Positions 54,923-64,000 of a stretch of DNA of 64,000 nucleotides are shown here, piece by piece. Position numbers and translations under genes: made by a program. Location of the stretch: positions 62,001 to 126,000 of the forward strand of contig NRSV01000063.1 in NCBI GenBank assembly GCA_002286855.1, written 5' to 3'. This stretch comes from Bipolaris cookei. Taxonomy: Eukaryota > Ascomycota > Dothideomycetes > Pleosporales > Pleosporaceae. The notes under the pieces were generated by a model, which saw only the letters and a list, made by a program, of their open reading frames with translations, ran no database searches and was not told the origin of the DNA. Position 1 is the stretch's first letter. Each line of letters opens with the position of its first letter.

Positions 54923-54954
54923 GTAGAGCGGTAGAGCGGTAGAGCAGTAGAGCG
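54923..54954 (+). repeat. 8-bp tandem repeat GTAGAGCG x 4
   Basis: Four adjacent units, one with GTAGAGCA, lie about 1.4 kb upstream of the homeobox start. Confidence 0.85.
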
Positions 54955-57786
54955 GTAACAGCAGTCTTAGCGGTCACTGTCGTAACTAGTCGGACCTGGT
55001 AGTGGTGGTGCTGGTGGTGCTAGACTTGTGTGTGCCTCTGTCCGCTCTCGGCTTCTCGCTCCCTCTCACTCACTTACACACACACCCTCTCACCTCACCA
55101 CACCACACCACACCAAGCTGCTACGCATGTAGAACCACCGTCGTCATGTCATGGCCCCCCGTCGGCTGGGCGTCAGTTGCAGAAGGGCTTGGTGGCTTTG
55201 GTAGAAGGGAGCTTCTGGCAGGTGTCAAGTGTGCCACGGTCCGCAAATTGCGTATGCGTCAGGAACGCGGTGCATCAGCCTTGCCCGCCGAGGGCGTGCA
55301 ATGGGAGGGATCCGCCTGTTGCGCGCACCGAGGCCAGATGCAGTGCTGCATAAACAACAAAGCGTCGTCGTTTTCAGCCGGCGCTTGTAGGGTGCTAGGC
55401 CCCCATGTGTGTTTCTGCTTGCATACACATGTACACGAGCATTAGCACTCTAGTAGCAGCCCAGCACCACCGTTACCACCATCGCTACCACCACCACAAG
55501 CACTCAAGCGCCCCGCGGCCTTGCACCCAAGAGTCGCCCCCTCCCCCCCTCGGCTGGCGGTGACTTGTACATATATGGAGTAGACATTAGTACATGGACG
55601 AGTAACGGAAAAAGATCTGGCTGGCCTCTCCAACGATCTAACGGCCAAAAGCTCGGCCCGCACCGGGAAAATGCTGGACGAGAAGAAGCAAGCAAGAAAA
55701 AAGCCGCCTGGTTCTCGAAGCCGGTTCTCGCTGCAGTGCGACGCGTGTAACGCTGGTAGGCTGTCGGTACTTCTGGCGACAGCGGCCAAATTATCGTCGC
55801 CTGTCAAGCTCCGGCCTGGCCACCAGCCCGCCATGAAACACAATCGTCGCAGTGTCTACGAGGGCGAGGCTGCCACGACCTGTACTCACTTACGCAGTTC
55901 CGCCCTCTCTGCAGGGAAAACGCGCGATGTGCAAGCCACCCATGTCTTGCGCCGTTCCGTCGTGATCGACACCGTCCGTGTTCAAAGCAGATGAACGTCT
56001 AGCCGATGCGGCGCCTGCTGCCATCGCCCACCCACACACACATACACACACACACTCCCTCTGTATCTTTCCTTCTCTCGCATACAGCCCACAGACACAA
56101 ACGTCTTTACACACACACCACAAATCATACCCTCGACTCGCTCCGTCTCGCACCGAGACACGGCCTCATCGCAGTGCGCTTGTTTCTTCTTCTCGTTGAA
56201 GCACCCTAACTAACCACCAGTGTTTGGGTCGTTTTGCATGTTTCGCACCCGTCCAAAACACCCTCTGTGTTCATTGTGTATATGCGTGCGTGTATGTGTA
56301 ATGCAGAACAGGAGCAACAAAAAAAAGAACAAAGGCCTACGCAATAGCCCCAAACCCACACACTCCCGGCCAAAAAGGCCCCAAATATCGCAACACAGTA
56401 CCGAACAAAGCACGGCGGACGGCGTTGCGGCGTCGCCAGTCCCAGGTTCCCAAAACACCGCCAAGAAGGCGGCCCTGGGGTGGGCGGATGAGTGCGGGTT
56501 TCGAAATGACAGGATCGCTCGCCCAGAGCGAAACCGCAACTTTTTTTTTCCGCCGGCCACCCCAATTTGCCCTCTTGGGGCGGGCTGGCTGTAGAAAACT
56601 ATGTAGGTTTGATGAGCGCATGGGTACCTGGGGACTTATCGGCACCACATGCCCGTACGTCCCCCCTCGCATTCATCATGCTTGGGGCCCACGACTCTTT
56701 TCTTGTGTATGTCCATTCGTTCCCCCATCATGTCACCAGTAATGCATTGCAACACACAAAACTGTCATTAGTTCATGTTTGAAAATATCCCCGGGTCCAT
56801 AAGTTTTGGTTTTTTTATCGGCCATCGTTTGCAAACTTGTCACGGATTGCGTGTGTTGTGCCACGGCAGCTGCATTCAGCCTTGGAAACGCTGTTCCTTC
56901 CGATACACCCTCCCCCCCCTCCCCCCCCCCACACCACACACGGCCGCTGAGCGGTAGTGTCAGGTAGTACAGGTCCCTTCATTTCGGAACGATGCACCAT
57001 CTTCCACATAGGTGGATTTCCACGCTGACAACACATACACACACTCACCATTTCCGCACTCAACCCACTCCCACATGCACATTACATACCCGCCCACATT
57101 GTTTCTGTCAATGAGCCTGAACTGAATCACGGCCCCACCGCGGCACTCAACGGCAAGTTTGTTCTTGACCTCATTTCTTCCTACTCGCTCTATTCACACA
57201 CCTAAACGTGCCTTGATGACAAGGGACAACAGACCCAGCCCTTTTTTTTCCTTTGCTTGGTTCCAGCCCGTCGTTACGTCAGGACCGTCCCCGGGACGGG
57301 TGCACATTTGCCACGCGCCTGGATAGATTGTTGTACCCTCTGATTCATCAAACCCCGTCCCTTTCATCTCCACCGCCTGCTGGCGCCCCAATCAGCCCTT
57401 TTGGCACTTGCCAATCGTGACGTTGCTCGCTGAGGGGCAAATCGTTGGCGACAAGGTCCAGAATCGCTCAGACGCTGCATCCTCTCCGATCTATCGATAC
57501 GCTGAGAGTAGCTCCGGAAGAAAAAAACCACAGACACACAAAGGCCCCCCCTCCCCCCCTCCCAATTCAAACCCTTCCCCTTCCGTCCCCCTACCCTTAC
57601 CCTGGCCCATGTGCTTCCTTTCTTCGCTTGCAGGTCCATGATCCATTATTCCACAAAGAAAACGTCGCAATGCTCCCCATACTGCATGCAGACACAAGAG
57701 GAAAAGCGCCATGGCCGTCTCGAGGCCATCGATAATTCCATAGCTCTAACTCGTCCACGCCGGCTTCTCTGCCCCTGCCGCTAGTA

Positions 57787-60031
57787 CTACACTGCCGAAT
57801 CCCCAGTCACTTGGCTGTGTTGGCCGGCCCGCTGCTCCTCGACGCTCTGATGTTCGTTCTGCGGAACTGACCCCTGCTCATCCGAACCAGTGGGTGCAAC
57901 CTCAGGGCCAGTGGCCTCATTCGATGAGCTGGCCGGCTGAAGAGCCTCGAGCCCTTTGCCATACTCAACTCTGTCAAACATGCTGAGTTGCCTCTTCGAG
58001 GCCACCCGAAGCCCTCGCCAGACGTCACTCGCTTTGCTCTCTTCCAACTGCCGCTTTTCCTCGTCTGCATCAGCCATGTCTATGTCTAGATCCCTCATTT
58101 GCACCCGTTTGCCATACCACTCTGCGTCTGGCACCTTGAACCTGGTTTCGAGCGTGAGCTACTGCCATTATCCACTGTCAGTCGGGCCAACGGAGCACGT
58201 ACCTATCGCTCTGCCGCAGCTGCGAAAGCCCCTTTTCTGCCTCATTGTTGTACAGAAAGTCAAACATACTGGGCACTCCCATAGGCCGAGCTGCCTTCTT
58301 GCTCACTACCGCCTTCTGTGCCCCAGTCTTGGCCTGCTGCAAGTCCGTTGTGGGGACTCGATCTCGGGTGAATGGCTGACAGTTCTCCATTTTCCACCTT
58401 ACCCAATTCTTGTCTCGTGAGAGCACGGTATCCACCATCCGGTAGTAGAACTTGCCATCCGGCCCCTCCTGCAGGTAATTTGCAACAGCATTCTTGATGC
58501 CCAATGCCCACTCGGTCTGTGCTCTGTGGTCAGCCGGGTGAAGGATCATCATCGACGCAGAAGCGAGTATGCGTGCGTGACTATGATCAGGACAGGTCCA
58601 CTTGAGTGGCGACTTACCTGCTCCGCCCCAAGCGTGAAATTGTACTGCATCGCCTTCTGTGCATTCTGATAGAATGGCTTGCTCTTGGACTTCTCCGTCA
58701 GGGTCAGGAGAAAGTCAATCAGAATCAGTGCTTGGACCAGGATGTGCCGTTGGAAGGCGAGGTCGCTCAGCTAGCAATCATCAGTTAGTTAGGCAGTCAT
58801 AGCGCAGGATCCACTGTGGCAGTGCTATTACTTGCCTCAAGTCTGAAAAGGTCACGGCTTGTGAGGTATTTTGGGTTGAAGCTGCTGGCAAATGCGTCGT
58901 AATCTTCCCCTTCGTCCTTTGATACCTGTCCCTTCTTGCGCTCAGAATCCCCCGCTTGGATCACTTTGGGGACCTCTTTGAATTTTGCTAGCGTTGCCTC
59001 TAAACCCTGCTGAAACTGTTTGAAGTGATCCTCTTCGAACAATCTTGGCGGATTCGAGAAGGAATGCTGTAAGGACCAGAATACCGGGTACAGAGTGTCG
59101 ACATCCAGAGTCTTGGGTTTCCCATCTTTTGCTTCGTTGCCATCACCAGTCTGTGCTATCTTCTCCTCCAAGTCGGGCTGCCCTCTAATTTTAGGCACAG
59201 AATCATCGACATCAACCTGCATAGAGTCATCCTGTGGCTGTGAATCCTTCAGAAAATCCTCGAATGTGGTAATGTTTTCGACATGGAAATTGCCCCGCAA
59301 ATTGACCGAACTTTTATCGCCCAAGGGAAAGCTCTGAAACATGAAAATATAGACGCGCCCGCAAAACACTGGGTCCTCGGCGCGAGACAAGCGTCGAAGA
59401 AGCTCGTTGCATAGTCGTAAGATGACAAGGTCCTTGTTCTTAGAGTTGATCTGGAAGCTGGTGAGTGAGACAGCCGAGATCAAAGCATCCAACCTACCGC
59501 AATGATGGCTTCCCTCCTCGACTCCAGAAAGTTGAACACAACCCGGCACCCTGAAATCGATTGGCTGTCAAGAAGTTCCTCGGTAAGCAGCAGGACAAGC
59601 TGTGGAGAACACAAGTCTGTGTATTTTGTTAGACATACGCCGGCATGGACGTAAGATGGACATAGGAGGTACCTCGGTCTCCGCAGTATTGCAAAATATC
59701 GAGCAGGTTCCAAATGGTAACAAACTCCGGCGCCTCAATTTGAGTGGATCCCTGGACCTGTAAGCAAGTATCGCAGGGAGGCAATAACAAGATCGTAGAT
59801 GCTGACAAGATTGGCATAGAATACACTCTTTGCTGCGCTCTCAACTGCAAGAGTGCGCACTTCCTTTCCACCTTCGATTTCACCCAGGAGAGGCTCGCCT
59901 TCCGGTACAAGCTCAGACACCTGCAGTGGGGGGTCAATGGAGGCAACTCGCTTGACCTCACGTGCGCGGCGCAATAGAAAGTCAAGTCTAGGTGCTACCG
60001 CATCTGCGGGAAGAAGACCAGGCACGGCCAT
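57787..60031 (-). CDS. HPR1: THO complex subunit 1 (Hpr1/THOC1)
   Basis: At least seven exons; the first are 60031-59807, 59757-59673 and 59616-59498, and exon four starts near 59451 at INSKNKDLVILRL. The family core is plain: EFVTIWNLLDILQYCGDR, then VILRLCNELLRRLSRAEDPVFCGRVYIFMFQSFPLGDKS and VNLRGNFHVENITTFE, which closely parallel human THOC1. Later come KPFYQNAQKAMQYNF, WVRWKMENCQPF, MFDFLYNNEAEKGL and an acidic tail. THOC1 works in the THO/TREX complex, which couples transcription to mRNA export and prevents R-loops in the nucleus. The start MAVPGLLPADAV was chosen as the first ATG in frame. The gene is divergent from Csm3/Swi3 across 365 bp. Confidence 0.93.
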
Positions 60032-60396
60032 TGAGCGAGAATACCCGTCGCGTCCAGGCTTCAATCACGGGCTAGAATAAGTAGTAGCGCAGACGTGCCT
60101 GTGCTGCTGGAGAACAGGAAAATAGGGGTGAGCTTGGCAATAGTGCTACAGTGGCGACTGTAAGCAAGCGGAGAGGTTATGTCCGTATGTCAAGTTCTGG
60201 TCATGGGGAGAGAGTGAAGCTACATTTGGGTTCTGAATGGCTTGATAAAGTTGCGCCACAAGTAAGCTTAGCGACAGGGATCCGTGCTTGTGGCTGAACG
60301 CGTCCACCGCGTCGCGTCCCATCGCATCCACATACATACGTACACTACGCTTACCCTCCACACACATACGGACTGTCACAACCCACAAATCACACA
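60032..60396. promoter_or_regulatory. Divergent promoter, THOC1 and Csm3/Swi3
   Basis: The only sequence between two outward-facing start codons. No specific motif is claimed. Confidence 0.5.
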
Positions 60397-61249
60397 ATGG
60401 CTCCGGCAAGCCCATCGGCACAAAATGATGAGTTTGATGATGATCTGGATGATATACTCAAGGATGTTGTCGAGCCTGGCAATATAGTTGAATCCACCGA
60501 ATCCCCCACCCAGCCTGACCAATGGAAGAAGAATAAGAGCCAGGGTGTCGATACCGGCTTAGGCGTCGACGAGGACATTGTCATAACCAAGAAGCGTCAG
60601 CCTGCACCAAAACTTGACGACCAGCGACTCCTGTCAGACCCTGGGATTCCCCGTCTGCGCAGAATTTCAAAAGACCGCCTGCGTTTCAAGGGCAAGGGAC
60701 ATGAGGTATATGCAAGAGAGCATGCATTCACACTTCACGGCTCTGACCAAGATACAGTATGGGGATATTGCACGCATGCTAAACATGTACCAACTTTGGC
60801 TCGACGACTTGTACCCCCGCGCCAAGTTTGCAGATGCCCTCGCCATTATCGAGAAAGTCGGGCATACAAAACGCATGCAGATTATGCGGAAAGACTGGAT
60901 TGACGAAGGAAAGCCACGGCGTGCTGCGGAGCGAGACAGCGACGAAGACGACAGGGCTGCGGAAGATACGACTGTCCAGCAAACCACAGAGGGTATGGAT
61001 GGCGTGCAAAGCGGCATTGGCAATGGCCTCGAACAGCAAAGAGGTGTGCAAGCGCCGGCATTAGATACGACAGAACACACAGCAGGTGAAGGACCTGACG
61101 AAGACGAACTGGACGCTCTGCTAGCACAAAGCGAACAGCCCACTACCACACTAACAAAGGCGCTGCCTACACGGCCCATGCCCACTCAGGATGATCCTTT
61201 CGCAGACGAGATGGAAGCCATGGCGGATATGGATGACATATGGGATTGA
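60397..61249 (+). CDS. CSM3: Replication fork protection protein Csm3/Swi3 (TIPIN)
   Basis: Two exons (60397-60705, 60758-61249) give 266 residues. The start is acidic (DEFDDDLDDILKDVVEPG). The Swi3 domain runs from about 70 to 155, with LLSDPGIPRLRRI, RLRFKGKGHE, the intron, and YGDIARMLNMYQLWLDDLYPRAKFADALAIIEKVGHTKRMQIMRKDWIDE. The C-terminal third is polar and acidic and ends DDPFADEMEAMADMDDIWD. Csm3 binds Tof1/Timeless and keeps helicase and polymerase together at forks, supporting the S-phase checkpoint and cohesion. The length is typical and no part is missing. Confidence 0.93.
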
Positions 61250-61853
61250 GCAGATATGTGAAGCACCTTCATGATGTAATTGTATAGCGAGGCGTTTGAC
61301 GAATGTCCATGAGTTACGATAGGGCCGCATACGGACGACATCATTTGTGTCAAATTGTCAGCGCCGGCGTCAACAATAATAGAGTTTCGGCGTGTATGAT
61401 CGAGCACGGTCCTCAGCGGCAACTGTATATCTGCCTCGGAACCAAGACCAAATATTGGAAAAACTGGTTTCCGAAAGCGAAGCCGGTTTATATTCACCCT
61501 TGAAACAAATAGGAACAAAGATAGTGTGATAGTACTCAACAAAAGTAGTGGTAAGAGGGCGACTGTAGAGATTAGAAGAAGAAGAAAAAGAAAAGGACGA
61601 TTGACAGTAGCCAAAAAACAACAACTCAGGATGATTGGGATATCTGTAGAAATAATATATTCCTCGTATTGCTTCTGCCATTCACCGTTAGTGATCGAAT
61701 CGTTTTTCTTCTTACAGCTGCTGCTCTGTGGGGAGGTGCGCCCCGCAGCGCCTCATTCCGCGCGAGGCTTGGCGTGTCCAGCAACGTCATCTATTTTCTC
61801 AAGTGCACCATTAGCCACAGGCTCCCAACCACGTTCACTCTCCACCCGTGAAC
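61250..61853. other. Intergenic, 3' UTR of Csm3 and promoter of Ski2
   Basis: No gene seen. Confidence 0.4.
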
Positions 61854-64000
61854 ATGGAGGCCTTATCTGGGCAACTGGAGGAACTCCGGCTGAATAGCAG
61901 TAAGCTCGATGAAGATGAAGGCTGGATAGACTCATTAGCCGGCAAACAACAAGCACCCAAGCGCCAGCGGAAAACCAAAGAGGCCATCAAAAAGGAGCTC
62001 GAGCAAGAGTTTTTGACGCCCTCCCGGTGTTTCGATACGCAGTGGCTTAACCGATTCCAGCAGCGCTGGGATTCTCCTACAAACTATCGCAGTCTGTTTC
62101 AGATCGCCCCGACGCAAACCCGCACCATTATCCGCTTCACGCGAGAAGGCCTGGAAGGCAGAGTCACTGGATACAACGAGGTCACTGTACCTGCAAACTC
62201 TGCAACCGCTAAAAACTCTACATCCCTCCTCAGAAAACCCGCTAACAGAGCCGAATTCGTCCGTGGTGCCGCTGGCTTTTTCCCTTTCGCACCTGGCGGC
62301 TTAGAAGGCGTGGAAGCAATCGCGGCAATTGAGAATGAGGCCATTCAACAGCAAGAAAATGATCAAGGAAAGAAAACCGGAGGCCTGGACCGGGTGATCA
62401 ATTTCAGCGCTGAAGGTGGTCTGCTGGAAATTCCACCCGGATTCACGCGCGGCCTGGATCTGCAGAAGAAGCCCGCTACAGATTCGAACGTCGCCCAGGA
62501 GGTGGAGGACACTCTGGGACAGGCATCTGCTCCTGTAGATGAAACCAAGGCTGACGAAGAAGCTGACACTGACAACACCGGTGCGAACGGGCTTGATATG
62601 CCTGAGGATGGCCAGGACCCAGGAGAAGAAGAAATTGATGCTCTCTTGCCAGTAGAATTTCCCGCTCTAGCTCCTCATGGTCCCCTTGCCATGGGCACTG
62701 GGAGAAAAGGTGGCAGAGAGTGGGCCCACATGGTTGACATCAACCGCGACATCACCAATTTCCGGGAACTCGTACCTGAAATGGCACGGGAGTATCCTTT
62801 CGAGCTGGATACCTTCCAGAAAGAGGCAGTCTATCACCTCGAAAATGGGGATTCAGTCTTCGCAGCTGCACATACCTCCGCAGGCAAGACTGTTGTTGCA
62901 GAATATGCAATTGCACTCGCCGCCAAGCACATGACCAAAGCCATCTACACTTCCCCGATTAAGGCTCTTAGCAACCAAAAGTTCCGCGATTTCCGTCAAA
63001 CATTTGATGATGTTGGCATATTGACTGGAGATGTGCAGATAAGGCCAGAAGCTAGCTGTCTCATCATGACTACAGAGATTCTTCGAAGCATGTTGTACCG
63101 TGGCGCTGACTTGATCAGAGATGTCGAATTTGTCATATTCGACGAAGTGCACTATGTCAACGACCTAGAACGTGGTGTGGTATGGGAAGAGGTCATTATC
63201 ATGCTCCCTGAGCATGTGACACTCATTCTCTTATCTGCTACTGTTCCAAATACCTATGAGTTTGCTTCTTGGGTGGGCCGCACAAAGAAGAAAGACATTT
63301 ATGTTATATCCACGCCAAAGCGGCCCATCCCCCTAGAGCACTATCTGTGGGCTGGAAAAGGCATTCACAAAATTGTCACAGCAGACAAGAAGTTTGTTGA
63401 CAGCGGTTGGAAAGACGCAAACGATATTCTCTCTGGAAAAGACAAAGTCAAGGCACCAGTCACAAACGACTCACAGGCTGGCAGAGGAGGTGGTGGGCGT
63501 GGAGGCTCATCTGCTAGAGGAGGCCAGAACCAACGAGGAAGAGGACAACAAGGAGGTGGCCGGGGCGGGGCTCCCCGTGGCGGGGGCCCACCAGCAGCCA
63601 GAGGCCGTGGAAATATTGCAAGGACAGGCCGTGGCGGAGGCCGTACCACAGCTGCACAGGATCGCAACATATGGGTGCATCTCATTCAACATCTGCGTAC
63701 CAAAGATCTGTTACCAGCCTGTATATTCGTGTTCTCGAAGAAGCGTTGCGAAGAAAATGCAGAAGCACTCTCGAACATTGATTACTGCACCGCCGCAGAA
63801 AAGAGTGCTATTCATATGACCATCGAAAAGTCACTGGCTAGGTTAAGCGGCGAAGACCGTGAGCTCCCACAGATCAAACGTTTGAGAGAGTTACTTGGTC
63901 GAGGTATTGCGGTCCATCACGGTGGCATGCTGCCCATTGTCAAAGAGGTCGTAGAGATACTCTTCGCCAAAACGCTCGTCAAGGTCCTCTTTGCAACTGA
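61854..64000 (+). CDS. SKI2: Exosome-cofactor RNA helicase Ski2 (3' partial)
   Basis: A single open frame of 715 codons starts at MEALSGQLEELRL and leaves the window on the right. The N-terminal arm (TPSRCFDTQWLNRFQQRW, GVEAIAAIENE, RVINFSAEGGLLEIPPGF) is typical of Ski2, which binds Ski3 and Ski8. Helicase motifs follow: Q region FELDTFQKEAVYHLE, motif I AHTSAGKT at 340-346, TSPIKALSNQKFRDF, motif II DEVH at 430-433 and motif III SAT at 461-463. A Gly/Arg-rich linker with many RGG boxes lies at about 545-600, between the two RecA domains, in place of a plain linker. Domain two starts with ACIFVFSKKRCEENA and GIAVHHGGMLPIVKE. The Ski complex feeds mRNAs to the cytoplasmic exosome for 3'-to-5' decay. 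The RGG insertion may add RNA affinity. Confidence 0.95.
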   Translation, partial: MEALSGQLEELRLNSSKLDEDEGWIDSLAGKQQAPKRQRKTKEAIKKELEQEFLTPSRCFDTQWLNRFQQRWDSPTNYRSLFQIAPTQTRTIIRFTREGLEGRVTGYNEVTVPANSATAKNSTSLLRKPANRAEFVRGAAGFFPFAPGGLEGVEAIAAIENEAIQQQENDQGKKTGGLDRVINFSAEGGLLEIPPGFTRGLDLQKKPATDSNVAQEVEDTLGQASAPVDETKADEEADTDNTGANGLDMPEDGQDPGEEEIDALLPVEFPALAPHGPLAMGTGRKGGREWAHMVDINRDITNFRELVPEMAREYPFELDTFQKEAVYHLENGDSVFAAAHTSAGKTVVAEYAIALAAKHMTKAIYTSPIKALSNQKFRDFRQTFDDVGILTGDVQIRPEASCLIMTTEILRSMLYRGADLIRDVEFVIFDEVHYVNDLERGVVWEEVIIMLPEHVTLILLSATVPNTYEFASWVGRTKKKDIYVISTPKRPIPLEHYLWAGKGIHKIVTADKKFVDSGWKDANDILSGKDKVKAPVTNDSQAGRGGGGRGGSSARGGQNQRGRGQQGGGRGGAPRGGGPPAARGRGNIARTGRGGGRTTAAQDRNIWVHLIQHLRTKDLLPACIFVFSKKRCEENAEALSNIDYCTAAEKSAIHMTIEKSLARLSGEDRELPQIKRLRELLGRGIAVHHGGMLPIVKEVVEILFAKTLVKVLFAT

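Larger units (their letters stand above)
53536..57786. other. 4.2-kb region upstream of the homeobox gene
   Basis: No supported coding sequence. The part next to the gene has AG-like sites and GTAAG-like sites that could make an intron-bearing 5' UTR. Simple repeats are frequent (GGT/GAT near 54.0 kb, GTG near 54.8 kb, CCACA near 55.1 kb, CA near 56.05 kb). It probably serves as an extended promoter. Confidence 0.5.

Overview
This window is nuclear DNA of a filamentous ascomycete, most likely a Dothideomycete of the Pleosporales type. The order-level placement is inference from overall feel of the proteins and was not tested. The support is short spliceosomal introns (about 45-70 nt, GT...AG, often with a CTAAC/CTGAC-like branch site), monocistronic genes on both strands, Fot1/pogo-type DNA transposons, a dispersed 5S rRNA-like gene, and families typical of moulds (DUF1996, Dal5-like permeases, ankyrin-CorA fusions, GMC oxidoreductases).

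Layout. 0-10 kb: the end of a C2H2 zinc-finger gene, a seven-exon secreted DUF1996 gene, a 5S rRNA-like gene, an alcohol-acetyltransferase-type acyltransferase, and an ankyrin-CorA-like fusion gene whose reading frame is broken by one in-frame TGA. 10-22 kb: a metabolic stretch with an aldo-keto reductase, a divergent Dal5-type transporter and TauD-type dioxygenase pair, a secreted-type GMC oxidoreductase and a short MetE-like protein. 22.6-24.5 kb: a decayed Fot1/pogo element. 25-34.5 kb: housekeeping and redox genes (GRE2-like reductase, NTF2, thiolase, a DUF3245-like nuclear protein, succinyl-CoA ligase beta, an SDR). 34.7-37.2 kb: a small LEA-like gene with an intact Fot1/pogo transposon inserted about 100 bp upstream of its start codon.

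38-43 kb: the translation factor eIF4G. 43-57.8 kb: about 15 kb holding only one convincing protein gene, a homeobox transcription factor, surrounded by microsatellites and low-complexity DNA. 57.8-64 kb: RNA- and chromosome-maintenance genes: THO subunit Hpr1/THOC1, the divergent replication-fork protector Csm3/Swi3 (TIPIN), and the 5' part of the exosome helicase Ski2, which runs off the right edge.

I found no secondary-metabolite cluster, CRISPR array or clearly new multi-gene system. The observations most worth checking are the interrupted ankyrin-CorA gene with its 15-nt micro-exon, the contrast between the decayed and the intact Fot1/pogo elements, the transposon in the LEA-like promoter, the variant 5S gene, and the gene-poor homeobox neighbourhood. 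Exon limits were derived by hand from splice consensus and frame continuity.
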